IMG/VR virus record: IMGVR_UViG_3300001242_000097 | Location: 1 to 22,578 of that record | Strand: one strand, 5' to 3' | Length of the DNA: 22,578 bases | From: a virus | In this document: positions 12,272 to 19,279 of the stretch, in pieces | How positions within the stretch are numbered: position 1 is the first letter of the stretch | How the letters are laid out: each line of letters opens with the position of its first letter | Translations under genes and position numbers: made by a program | Notes under the pieces: generated by a model | The model's input: the letters and a program-made list of their open reading frames with translations, nothing else | Databases searched by the model: none | Told to the model about the DNA's origin: nothing

Positions 12272-13082
12272 TTATATATTGATTGGCATAAGTTAATTCA
12301 AGAGAAGCACCCGCAACGTCTGCTCCTGTGAATACAATGTTATTATTACCAGTCTGTAGTCTGAAATAAGTCCCATTGAAATACTGATTATATTCATTAT
12401 TCTCGCCAGCATGAATTCCACTCTCATCAAATGAAATGGATATTGGGCCTGTAGCTGCATTTACTGTCATTTCCAATTGGAATGTTTCCCCTGTGGTTTG
12501 ATTTGTTACTCTTGGATTAGTTATACCAGGATTTATCGTATAACTTGGGTATGAACCATACTCCCCTGTGATATCAATTGTTACTGTATTAGTAGCCTTT
12601 CCTCCTAGTGGTGTAGGTACAACCGTGGAAACAGGAAACCCTGAGACTGAGGCTGCGTAGATCGTAACAGTTGTGTAAGCTCCTCTATAATATGGATTCT
12701 CAGCAGACACAACTACCTGAAAGTCTCCTTCGTATGCTTTTCCTTCTTCTTCTTGAATTACGGGTAGACTTATTGTTTTACAATCAATGTATCTTACATC
12801 TCCGTTAGATAGCGTTATCTCAAGTGTCTTTGAACTTCCGTCACCTATTGCAAAAGCGTTTATTAGATTCCTCCATGCTGTTTGATAATCGCTTGCTGTA
12901 TCTCCAATCATTACTCCTCCAATGGTTACTGTTCTGCTATCATATAATCTCTTCCAAATGATTCTACCGTCCCTTCCTGTTATTACTTGAGAGCTTGTTC
13001 TAATTGGTAAATCAGTTAAGTCTATATCATTAAAGACATAGTGGTCATCAAATGTAAATGTTCCAAATTTTAAGCTATACAT
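12264..13082 (-). CDS. Distal tail protein (Dit)
   Basis: The 272-residue product starts with beta strands and the segment RTSSQVITGRDGRIIWKRLY, typical of Dit N-terminal domains. The pattern VTIGGVMIGDTASDYQTAWR-N-LINAF is the usual strand-helix of phage tail proteins of this family. A galectin-like C-terminal half (about 150-272) matches the common two-domain plan. Dit forms a hexameric ring at the end of the tail tube and anchors the hub and fibres. Its ATG overlaps the tape measure stop (TAATG), and TAG ends the gene inside the next start. This supports strict TAG termination here. Confidence 0.8.
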   Translation of the reverse strand: MYSLKFGTFTFDDHYVFNDIDLTDLPIRTSSQVITGRDGRIIWKRLYDSRTVTIGGVMIGDTASDYQTAWRNLINAFAIGDGSSKTLEITLSNGDVRYIDCKTISLPVIQEEEGKAYEGDFQVVVSAENPYYRGAYTTVTIYAASVSGFPVSTVVPTPLGGKATNTVTIDITGEYGSYPSYTINPGITNPRVTNQTTGETFQLEMTVNAATGPISISFDESGIHAGENNEYNQYFNGTYFRLQTGNNNIVFTGADVAGASLELTYANQYISV

Positions 13083-14926
13083 TATCTTAGTTTCCTATAC
13101 ATCCAATTTAGATTTCTTGATAGTACTGCCATACTAACTCCGTTACCAACGTTAAAAACATTGTTCACCGTCATCTGTTTTCCACTTTGTTTTCCAAGAA
13201 CACCCTCAGTCTCCCTATTATTAAGAACCCTTGCACCTTTCTGTCCGTAGATTAACTCAGGCCCATTCTCATCTACAAGTGCTGTATTCTTATTGATTAT
13301 TCCTCCTGTAGCCCACGAACCACCACCAGCCCCAGCACCGACTTTGATCTCAGGTATTTTAGCAGGTATACCAAGAATTCCTTCTATTAGGTCTCCAATC
13401 GCAGAACCAGCTAAGCCAATATTCTCGTATAGATTAAAGAACCCCTTGATTGGGTTTTTAAGAGCTTCCCCTATATTCCCAAGGTATTCGAGTATCTTAT
13501 CTTTCATCTCCTGTAATTGAAGCTTCATATTATTAAGATATCCAACAATCCCAGAAGCAATGGTAACGAGTCCTGTTATAAACCTTATGGCTAGAACCAA
13601 CGCCCCTACAACAGTAATCCCAATTAACGTAGCCAAAGTTTCAAAGAAGAATTTCAATTTTTCTTTGTCTTCTTCACTCATATTTAGGAATTCACCGAGT
13701 TGCCTTCCCAACTCTTCTATTGCTGGAATAAGTTCTTTTTTTATCATGTCCCACAAGAATTCAAATATTGGTTTAAGAACTTCATCGTAGAACTTCTTCA
13801 TAGGGTTATATATTTTGTTTATAAACCAAGTACGAACTTCCTCCACCTTTAGCATAAAATCATCATAGAATTTTATTAGATTCTCAGAGGTGAATGTTTC
13901 CGCCATCCACGTCTTTATTTCCGTAAATTTGTCCTTTACCGTCGTTATGAAATCCCCGAGTTTTTTCCCAACTTCTATTGGATCTAATCCTAGTGCTGTA
14001 AGCAAATCGAAACTGAATCTTTGGAAGCCTTCTTTCATTGCAGGGATACCACGCTCAAATATCCATTGTATAGCCTCTTTTATTTTTACAAAGAATCCAA
14101 CTATTTCTGGTGTAGCACCAGAGAACCAATTCAGGAAACCTTCAGCCAATCCTTTTACAAATTCAAATATGCCCGTCTGTTCCCCAATCTCCCAAGTTAA
14201 TTGTGTGAACGTATCTTTTATATTGCTCCATATTCCAGCTAGGGTCTTAGACTGTTTGACCATAAGATTCTTAAATTGGTTCTGTTCGATTTGCTGTATG
14301 GTTTTTAATACGCCCTCGTAGGAAATATCTAAATCTGCAATGTTACCTGTTAATTCCTCTACACTAATACCAAGGGTCTTTGCTAATTCTTTTGCAATAG
14401 GTAATCCAGTCTCCGTTAATTGCAAGAATTCTTGTCCTGCTAATTTCCCTTTTGCTCTAATTTGTCCTAAGGCTCTGATAATGATAGGCAAAGAATCCTT
14501 CCCCAGGCCTGCTGCTATATTACCAACTGTAGTAAGCGTAGGTATTAACTCACCACTGGCAAAACCGTAGGCTAGCAATTGTTTAGTGTATTTCTGTAAA
14601 TCAGCCAACTCGAATGGGGTTTCTTTTGCAAATGTAGCCAGTGTTTCTAATAAGTCTTTTGCCTTTTCTGCACTACCAAGCATAGCTTCAAATGCTACAG
14701 TATTCTGTTCAAGTTCTGAGGTGTTTTTGATCACTGCTACAGTAAGAGAACCAAGGGCAGCCGCGGCGACTACCGATAGGGCTGTCGCCAGTTTTCCTAG
14801 TTTAGCTACTAATGCTGAGGAAGAGTTCCCAAACGTGGTCATACCGTTATTGGCTTGACCAAGAGAGGTCATGTACTGTTTGTTATCGAGTGTTAGTTTT
14901 GCTGATAGCTCTCCTAGAAGGTTCAT
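13082..14926 (-). CDS. Tail tape measure protein
   Basis: Residues 1-55 (GELSAKLTLDNKQYMTSLGQ, then alternation of small and hydrophobic residues) and a hydrophobic stretch at about 45-67 open the protein. The conserved tape measure domain is at about 70-250 (ETPFELADLQKYTKQLLAYG, GQEFLQLTETGLPIAKELA). Two further hydrophobic stretches lie near 425-460. The C-terminus carries GGIINKNTALVDENGPELIY, the conserved end of many tape measure proteins. The protein sets tail length and helps DNA entry. With 614 residues, it predicts a tail near 90 nm by the usual 0.15 nm per residue. The start lies within the end of the frameshifted chaperone gene. Confidence 0.9.
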   Translation of the reverse strand: MNLLGELSAKLTLDNKQYMTSLGQANNGMTTFGNSSSALVAKLGKLATALSVVAAAALGSLTVAVIKNTSELEQNTVAFEAMLGSAEKAKDLLETLATFAKETPFELADLQKYTKQLLAYGFASGELIPTLTTVGNIAAGLGKDSLPIIIRALGQIRAKGKLAGQEFLQLTETGLPIAKELAKTLGISVEELTGNIADLDISYEGVLKTIQQIEQNQFKNLMVKQSKTLAGIWSNIKDTFTQLTWEIGEQTGIFEFVKGLAEGFLNWFSGATPEIVGFFVKIKEAIQWIFERGIPAMKEGFQRFSFDLLTALGLDPIEVGKKLGDFITTVKDKFTEIKTWMAETFTSENLIKFYDDFMLKVEEVRTWFINKIYNPMKKFYDEVLKPIFEFLWDMIKKELIPAIEELGRQLGEFLNMSEEDKEKLKFFFETLATLIGITVVGALVLAIRFITGLVTIASGIVGYLNNMKLQLQEMKDKILEYLGNIGEALKNPIKGFFNLYENIGLAGSAIGDLIEGILGIPAKIPEIKVGAGAGGGSWATGGIINKNTALVDENGPELIYGQKGARVLNNRETEGVLGKQSGKQMTVNNVFNVGNGVSMAVLSRNLNWMYRKLR

Positions 14927-15436
14927 TCGTTGTTTTTAATGTAGAATTAAATAGGGCAACATCTGCCTTTTTCTTACCACTATATTCTACACTTTTGTTA
15001 TCCTTAGACTTAGACGTCTTAATATTATTAACCGTCTTGTAAAATTCTATATAAGCAATTACAACGGAGTACGGTAGAGATTGGATATATTCTAATGTCC
15101 AACCCGTGTCCCTTGCGATTAGGAACTCGATTTCTCCGACCCCGCTGGCACTTTTTTTAGTTTAACCGAATTCATAAGCCCTTCTACAATTAACCCGATT
15201 TGTCTTACTGACATACTTTTAACGAAAGCTCTTTTTTCTTCTATAGCTCCTTCATAAGAACCCATTAAAGAAACTATAACTTCTGCTAGCTTGTCCACTA
15301 TGTCTGCGTCCCCCTCTTTTATATCCTTATAAGTAGATATTGATTCAATCTGCCCTAATGTAGCTTCTTGAAGGTTGAGTTCTATACTATCCACTTTAAC
15401 AGTGAATGTTGACTTCTCTAATATTGGTAAATTCAT
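14883..15436 (-). CDS. Tail assembly chaperone long form (G-T fusion) by -1 frameshift
   Basis: After 95 codons of the short chaperone, a -1 slip on A AAA AAA at 15158-15152 continues through 89 further codons to TAA at 14883, giving a 184-residue product. The extension contains EIEFLIARDTGWTLEYIQSL, which is typical of the T part of siphophage chaperones, then a basic tail. The extension has no start codon of its own and overlaps the tape measure gene by 44 bases. In lambda the equivalent gpG and gpGT bind the tape measure and recruit tail tube subunits. The ratio is usually a few percent, but it is not measurable here. Confidence 0.85.
15119..15436 (-). CDS. Tail assembly chaperone short form (G)
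   Basis: A 105-residue, acidic, helical protein between the major tail protein and the tape measure gene. It begins with a beta segment (STFTVKVDSIELNLQEATLG) and continues with helices (KLAEVIVSLMGSY, MSVRQIGLIVEGLMNSVKL), as usual for this chaperone family. In the zero frame the last ten residues after the slip site are VPAGSEKSSS. AGGAGC lies only one base before the ATG, closer than is usual. The long form from the same start is listed separately. Confidence 0.85.
   Translation of the reverse strand: MNLPILEKSTFTVKVDSIELNLQEATLGQIESISTYKDIKEGDADIVDKLAEVIVSLMGSYEGAIEEKRAFVKSMSVRQIGLIVEGLMNSVKLKKVPAGSEKSSS
15152..15158 (-). promoter_or_regulatory. Slippery heptamer A AAA AAA for -1 frameshifting
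   Basis: On the minus strand the zero-frame codons read CTA AAA AAA GTG, so the seven As have exactly the X XXY YYZ phase. After a -1 slip the next codon is AGT and a long frame opens. I see only weak base pairing downstream, so stimulation by a stem or pseudoknot is not established. Confidence 0.85.
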
Positions 15437-15457
15437 GCTCCTAATGAATTAATTTAA

Positions 15458-15958
15458 TTAAGCGTTCTCTGCACCTGAGTCTACTACAAGTTTGATTTCC
15501 TTACACATAATGTCTATGGTTTTGCTTCCATATCCTTCTGTTGAAAGTGCATCATTGTTTGTAGAGATTACTGGGCCGACTAATTGATACTGATATTGTC
15601 CACTTACTGTTCCATCATCATTATCAACATTTACAGTTACGAAGATTGTAGCGTCATCCTGTTGTCCGTCATATACCTCATACTCTGTTCCACCTGATAC
15701 AGGAGAAGAAGAACTGAAGAAATACTTGGAAACCTGAGACCATTGACCTTGGACTGTGCATGATAGACTTTGCTCTAATGAACTTCGTCTTATTGCTCTC
15801 TTCTTTATAGAGTTTAGAGTTCTCAAGTCTTGCATTGTGAACCCCTGATTGATTGTGATGTCAGAAACATCTACATTGTACCCACTTGCGAGGGTTAGAA
15901 ATCCAGAGTTAAATGAAATTGATTCACTAACTGCTGAACCTACTGCTGTTTTTCCCAT
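15458..15958 (-). CDS. Major tail (tube) protein
   Basis: The 166-residue protein is beta-rich, with many Ser, Val and Thr residues (GFLTLASGYNVDVSDITI, TIFVTVNVDNDDGTVSG). A central helix-like basic stretch (NSIKKRAIRRSSLEQSL) matches the loop-helix of tube proteins. It stands at the usual place between tail terminator and chaperones. It forms stacked hexameric rings around the tape measure. No Ig-like extra domain is attached. The leader is A/T-rich without Shine-Dalgarno, although this should be among the most expressed genes. The family call rests on position and general composition more than on a specific motif. Confidence 0.75.
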   Translation of the reverse strand: MGKTAVGSAVSESISFNSGFLTLASGYNVDVSDITINQGFTMQDLRTLNSIKKRAIRRSSLEQSLSCTVQGQWSQVSKYFFSSSSPVSGGTEYEVYDGQQDDATIFVTVNVDNDDGTVSGQYQYQLVGPVISTNNDALSTEGYGSKTIDIMCKEIKLVVDSGAENA

Positions 15959-15975
15959 TTTATTTAATTATTAAA

Positions 15976-16368
15976 TTAACCTTTTCCCCAAATTCGGAAT
16001 CTGAAAACCTTGCTCCAAAGGTCTCTTTCCTCTTCAGGTAGATCTAGCTCTCCGCTATATCTAATCCATACTATGTTTTTGTTCCAGTTCTGTCTATACT
16101 GCAAAAGTGTGTATACCCTAGCCACTATATCCTCACACACCGTTTTATTCTTACCAAATACTCTGAATTCTATTGTGATATCCCTTGCATTAGGTGGTAC
16201 TGTCCTAGAATCCCCACTAAATACCTGATAGGTTAAACAAGGAAAGCTCTCAAAGTTCTTCGGTATAGTACCAAATATCTTGCTGTTACCTGACGTAGCA
16301 CCAAGCAGCCCGTCTAAGGTTGAATCTGATGTTAATACTGTATATATATCTTCTTGTATTGTCTTCAT
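15976..16368 (-). CDS. Tail terminator protein
   Basis: A 130-residue protein with the usual features of the tail terminator/DUF3168-like group: an N-terminal helix (TIQEDIYTVLTSDSTLDGLL), a central YQVFSGDSRTVPPNARDI strand pair, then FRVFGKNKTVCEDIVARVYT, a helix that lies between strands. It sits between the gp10-like protein and the major tail protein. It should form the ring that stops tube growth and joins the tail to the head. The start overlaps the stop of the preceding gene by four bases (ATGA), implying translational coupling. Confidence 0.75.
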   Translation of the reverse strand: MKTIQEDIYTVLTSDSTLDGLLGATSGNSKIFGTIPKNFESFPCLTYQVFSGDSRTVPPNARDITIEFRVFGKNKTVCEDIVARVYTLLQYRQNWNKNIVWIRYSGELDLPEEERDLWSKVFRFRIWGKG

Positions 16369-16748
16369 GACTTTAATGTAGATAAAATTACTTGCCTTAA
16401 AGTTTCTTGGCTATTCTGAATCCCATGAGTAAAATAATGTCTACCAGGGAATCTTGAAGTTCCAAACTCCACGGCTCTAGCGTATGGTACATTAGTACCA
16501 AACTCTCCGACTACTCTTTGTGCAATCCCCATTCTCTTCTGAGTATCTACACTGTATATACTGTCCCTACCTACTCTTGTTGCAAGACTACCCTTTAATC
16601 TCCCCGTCTTGACTGGTACAAACGGCAATGTGTATGACCTCATGACCTCTAGCCCTCTCGACACGGCTAGAACAGATTTATTGCTTATTGAAGACATGTT
16701 TTTACTTATTCCCCTAGGTATTGTGTTCTTAATTATTGTTAGTCCCAT
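16365..16748 (-). CDS. HK97 gp10-like neck/tail protein
   Basis: Residues 46-52 (KTGRLKGS) and 82-97 (FGTNVPYARAVEFGTS) are the classic motifs of the HK97 gp10 family, ending in a FPGRHYF turn and a C-terminal helix (ETLRQVILSTLK). The length of 127 residues is typical. Members sit in the neck and help to join tail and head. The ATG at 16748 overlaps the stop of the head-closure gene by one base (TAATG). Confidence 0.85.
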   Translation of the reverse strand: MGLTIIKNTIPRGISKNMSSISNKSVLAVSRGLEVMRSYTLPFVPVKTGRLKGSLATRVGRDSIYSVDTQKRMGIAQRVVGEFGTNVPYARAVEFGTSRFPGRHYFTHGIQNSQETLRQVILSTLKS

Positions 16749-17095
16749 TATTTATTCTCTAAAGTAATCTCATTGTGATCTAAATCGGTTGAATTGGCTT
16801 TCACTGCTGGATTGATTCCATCTACAAGTCCCAAGTACAGTCCTGTATCGTAGTTGGTTATTTCATCTTGTGGCAGTAACACATACTCAGGTGGTATATA
16901 TATGATTGTTTTATTAACAGTTCTTAACCCTCCACCGTTATATTGAATAGTTTCACTGTAACTTTCTATCCTGCATGGTATGTAATCATTTGAGTTAACT
17001 GCACTTGATGAATTCGTGAAAGTACCAAGACTATCTTGGCTATTATTATAGTAACGCAGTGCTGTGATTTTGTGTATGTATAAGCTATCTAACAT
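16748..17095 (-). CDS. Head closure (stopper) protein
   Basis: The 115-residue protein has the short beta-barrel pattern of head closure proteins: an opening segment LYIHKITALRYYNNSQDS, the strand IPCRIESYSETI, and TVNKTIIYIPPEYVLLPQDE, where an I-x-P turn before a P-Q-D-E segment is common. It closes the connector after DNA packaging and is the platform for the tail. Its position between connector and gp10-like protein matches the HK97/SPP1 order. It overlaps the connector stop by 11 bases. Confidence 0.65.
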   Translation of the reverse strand: MLDSLYIHKITALRYYNNSQDSLGTFTNSSSAVNSNDYIPCRIESYSETIQYNGGGLRTVNKTIIYIPPEYVLLPQDEITNYDTGLYLGLVDGINPAVKANSTDLDHNEITLENK

Positions 17096-17780
17096 TGCTA
17101 AGTTTGTAACGTTTAAGTAAATCGATTACCCTACTCATTTTTGCGTCACTCTCGGCCGAGGAATTCTTCTGAGAGTATGTTTGCGTACTAAAGGAGTCGA
17201 TTCCACTTACAACATCAAAACCTGCGAATAGATAATCTACCAATAGTGCTGTAGCCATTCTTACATCGTAAGGGACTTCGTTATCTGTTTCAGTACCAGA
17301 GTAATCAACCTTGTAACCAGACACATATCTAACCCATATATTGTTTGCCGACTTATCTATATAGTATGGGTATGGAACTGTAGCACTTTTACTAAACGTA
17401 GGTAAGATTTTTATAATCCCCTCTGCTGTAAGTACTTGTAGATATGTATCAGATATCTCAGTAAACGTACCAACTACCTGAGTCCATACTTTTGTTACAC
17501 TTACAAGAGGAACATTCATAAGTACAAACTGGTTGTACTCTGAACTTCTTAATACCTGATTAGGGAATATCTCATCAATGGTTTGCTGTAGGAAGTATCT
17601 ATTGCACATATCATCTACCATACCGCAAGCTGCGATAATAGTATCGTTAAGATATGGGGATTTTGTTACATCCGTAGAATATTTTACTAGGTTCGGAAAC
17701 ATACTTGTCCGAATCCAACATTCATCGATCGTTGTTGGATGCCTAGGATTGTTCTTTGTACCATCTGGCGTTAAAGACAT
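17085..17780 (-). CDS. Head-tail connector (gp6/gp15-like)
   Basis: The 231-residue product has the helical plan of head-tail adaptors. An early helix (YLNDTIIAACGMVDDMCNRY) is followed by a beta pair (FVLMNVPLVSVTKVWTQV) where LxxxPLVSVTKV is characteristic, then WVRYVSGY, a motif very common in phage gp6-like proteins. A last helix pair (YDVRMATALLVDYLFAGF) and a basic end follow. It forms a ring beneath the portal. TAG ends it inside the next gene's start. Its start has a weak leader. The glycosyltransferase gene separates it from the capsid gene, which is not usual. Confidence 0.8.
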   Translation of the reverse strand: MSLTPDGTKNNPRHPTTIDECWIRTSMFPNLVKYSTDVTKSPYLNDTIIAACGMVDDMCNRYFLQQTIDEIFPNQVLRSSEYNQFVLMNVPLVSVTKVWTQVVGTFTEISDTYLQVLTAEGIIKILPTFSKSATVPYPYYIDKSANNIWVRYVSGYKVDYSGTETDNEVPYDVRMATALLVDYLFAGFDVVSGIDSFSTQTYSQKNSSAESDAKMSRVIDLLKRYKLSNVR

Positions 17781-17833
17781 TGTTTGATAACATTAACTTA
17801 TTTTATACTTTAATATTATCATTTTGTCCTAAC

Positions 17834-19114
17834 CTAGAACTTTCTATCTAAATAATCAACTAATTGTTGTGCAACGGTTACATTGTTGTAGTTTTCAAGT
17901 ACAAACTTTCTAGCTTTCTTACCTTTCTTCTCTGCTTTGTCCCTATTGTTGTATACCTCTCTCATAAGCTCTACAAGGTGGTCTACGCTAGGTTCGGCCC
18001 ATTGCATACCATCTGCTTGTAATGAAGGTGGATAGCCCTTCCAATCGCCTCTAGGGACGTCCACTATCTTATAGTTCAATGGATATGCTACATCAGGGAG
18101 TACAAAGTCTCCAGTTCCACTCCAATTGGTCGCTATGGTTGGAAGTCCAACACACATAGCCTCTAGTGGTGGTAATCCGAAGCCTTCTCCCCTTGTAGGG
18201 AATACAAAACAGTTAATCTTTGCAAAGAACTCTGATATTAGTTCCTTAGGGCTTAATGATTGAGTATACAAGCGGATTCTATCATCGCTCTTTAGTAGTT
18301 CACCATCGGCAAACCAGGCGTGAGCAATACCGCCAACAGGAATAGTCTTAATGAATATGCCTACATTAGGGTAGTCCTTCTTAGGGAATGCCTTTCTGAA
18401 TGCTTTTACGAGTACATCAGTACCTTTTCTATATGTAAGTGTACCCATTGTTCCAAATATGAATTCATCATCTTTAGGTGGCTTGACCTCAGGGAAATTG
18501 TCCACCTCAAGGCCAATAGGGATAACTTCCACGTCTCTTTTGACACCACTATCGATAAAGGCTTGCTTCTGGTGTGAACATGGTACAATTACCCTTTCGC
18601 AACTGTTATTCATGTTGTCTACCCAACTCTGTGGAATTCTTGAGGCTTCTAACATAGTATATCCTATATATCTTTCCGCTACTCTGTTCTTGAATTCAAA
18701 GGCAGGGAAGCATTTAACATAGAATGAATCTATTTTGTCCGTAGTCCTCTCTAATATCTTTGATAATCTGTCAGGAATATAGTGTAAATCCGTTCCTTGC
18801 CATGTACTAGCCACAACAGATAGATTACAAACCTTGTCCAATCCTAGCATGAACCCTGAAGAAGCGTTACCATAGCCGTTGTTATACCCTATCGGGCCGT
18901 CCCAAATGAGTTTCCTGTCATCTTTCCACTTAGCGGGGTCAAATGGGGAATATGGAAATGAGGTCTTTTCGCTTACAGCTATCGTATATTCCTTGTTTCT
19001 AGCTAATTCCAACGCCATAGAATCTGGAATCTCACACGAACCATTCATAAATTGATAAATCTGCCCTTTTAGGAATACAGAAATGTTTGGATACCTTTCA
19101 CAGAATACTTTCAT
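17834..19114 (-). CDS. GT4 glycosyltransferase with phage-type N-terminal extension
   Basis: Residues from about 65 on form a GT-B glycosyltransferase of family GT4. The second domain carries FGTMGTLTYRKGTDVLVKAF (with R229-K230, sugar-nucleotide phosphate contacts in the family) and the EX7E motif E310-GFGLPPL-E318, then GLPTIATNWSGTGDFV. The donor is presumably a nucleotide sugar, and the acceptor is unknown: virion protein, DNA or host envelope. Residues 1-45 (KGQIYQFMNGSCEIPDSMAL, then ELARN) look, from memory, like a small stand-alone protein that often follows the capsid gene in phages. The gene has its own leader after a terminator, with AAGGAGC nine bases before the ATG. TAG stop. Confidence 0.85.
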   Translation of the reverse strand: MKVFCERYPNISVFLKGQIYQFMNGSCEIPDSMALELARNKEYTIAVSEKTSFPYSPFDPAKWKDDRKLIWDGPIGYNNGYGNASSGFMLGLDKVCNLSVVASTWQGTDLHYIPDRLSKILERTTDKIDSFYVKCFPAFEFKNRVAERYIGYTMLEASRIPQSWVDNMNNSCERVIVPCSHQKQAFIDSGVKRDVEVIPIGLEVDNFPEVKPPKDDEFIFGTMGTLTYRKGTDVLVKAFRKAFPKKDYPNVGIFIKTIPVGGIAHAWFADGELLKSDDRIRLYTQSLSPKELISEFFAKINCFVFPTRGEGFGLPPLEAMCVGLPTIATNWSGTGDFVLPDVAYPLNYKIVDVPRGDWKGYPPSLQADGMQWAEPSVDHLVELMREVYNNRDKAEKKGKKARKFVLENYNNVTVAQQLVDYLDRKF

Positions 19115-19170
19115 ACTATTTTGCTCCTTAATTTAAGTAGGGAAAGTGGAGCGACTTTCCCCATATACAT
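19111..19170 (-). CDS. Possible 19-aa leader peptide before the glycosyltransferase
   Basis: An ATG at 19170, five bases after AAAAGG, opens a 19-codon frame (MYMGKVAPLSLLKLRSKIV) whose TGA overlaps the glycosyltransferase ATG as ATGA. The overlap would couple translation, and the frame runs through the 8-bp leader hairpin. It is short and could be due to chance. The precise overlap is the main argument for it. Confidence 0.3.
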   Translation of the reverse strand: MYMGKVAPLSLLKLRSKIV

Positions 19171-19225
19171 TCTACCTTTTAGTACATTGCTCCTATGTAC
19201 TTTTTCCTAAATAGAATATAGCACA
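19115..19225 (-). promoter_or_regulatory. Structured leader of the glycosyltransferase gene
   Basis: On the minus strand an extended -10 (TGCTATATT at 19223-19215) lies right after the capsid terminator, without a good -35. Two hairpins follow. The first is GTACAT-AGGAGCA-ATGTAC at 19200-19182, with a Shine-Dalgarno-like loop. The second is GGGAAAGT-CGCTCC-ACTTTCCC at 19161-19140. The second loop contains GCTCC, which is complementary to GGAGC in the first loop and in the real ribosome binding site. Confidence 0.4.
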
Positions 19226-19227
19226 TT

Positions 19228-19261
19228 GTACAAAAAAGGGGGTGTTTTACCACCCCCTTTT
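19228..19261 (-). terminator. Intrinsic terminator after the major capsid gene
   Basis: An 11-bp perfect stem, AAAAGGGGGTG (19261-19251) with CACCCCCTTTT (19244-19234) in minus-strand reading, encloses a 6-base loop and runs into six Ts. It begins 18 bases after the capsid stop codon. This is the strongest terminator in the window and separates capsid from glycosyltransferase expression. The opposite strand also reads TTTT after the stem, so it may act both ways. Confidence 0.9.
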
Positions 19262-19279
19262 CAAAATCTACCAATAGAC

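Noticed and set aside
13293-14858. Several plus-strand open frames across the tape measure gene, and others opposite the capsid, protease and fibre genes
   Set aside because: They lie opposite well-supported minus-strand genes, are Ser/Pro/Phe-rich antisense readings, and show no domain or ribosome binding site pattern.
14886-15118. Empty gap or plus-strand gene between the chaperone and tape measure genes
   Set aside because: The minus-strand -1 frame after A AAA AAA covers this region with a typical chaperone extension.
2902-17836. Global reassignment of TAG to an amino acid, as in some large gut phages
   Set aside because: TAG ends the connector, Dit, glycosyltransferase and 114-aa genes at expected lengths, two of them within the start of the next gene. 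Only one gene has an internal TAG.
18406-18588. Small minus-strand frame inside the glycosyltransferase gene
   Set aside because: It is fully contained in a conserved enzyme gene in another frame, without ribosome binding site or recognisable features.
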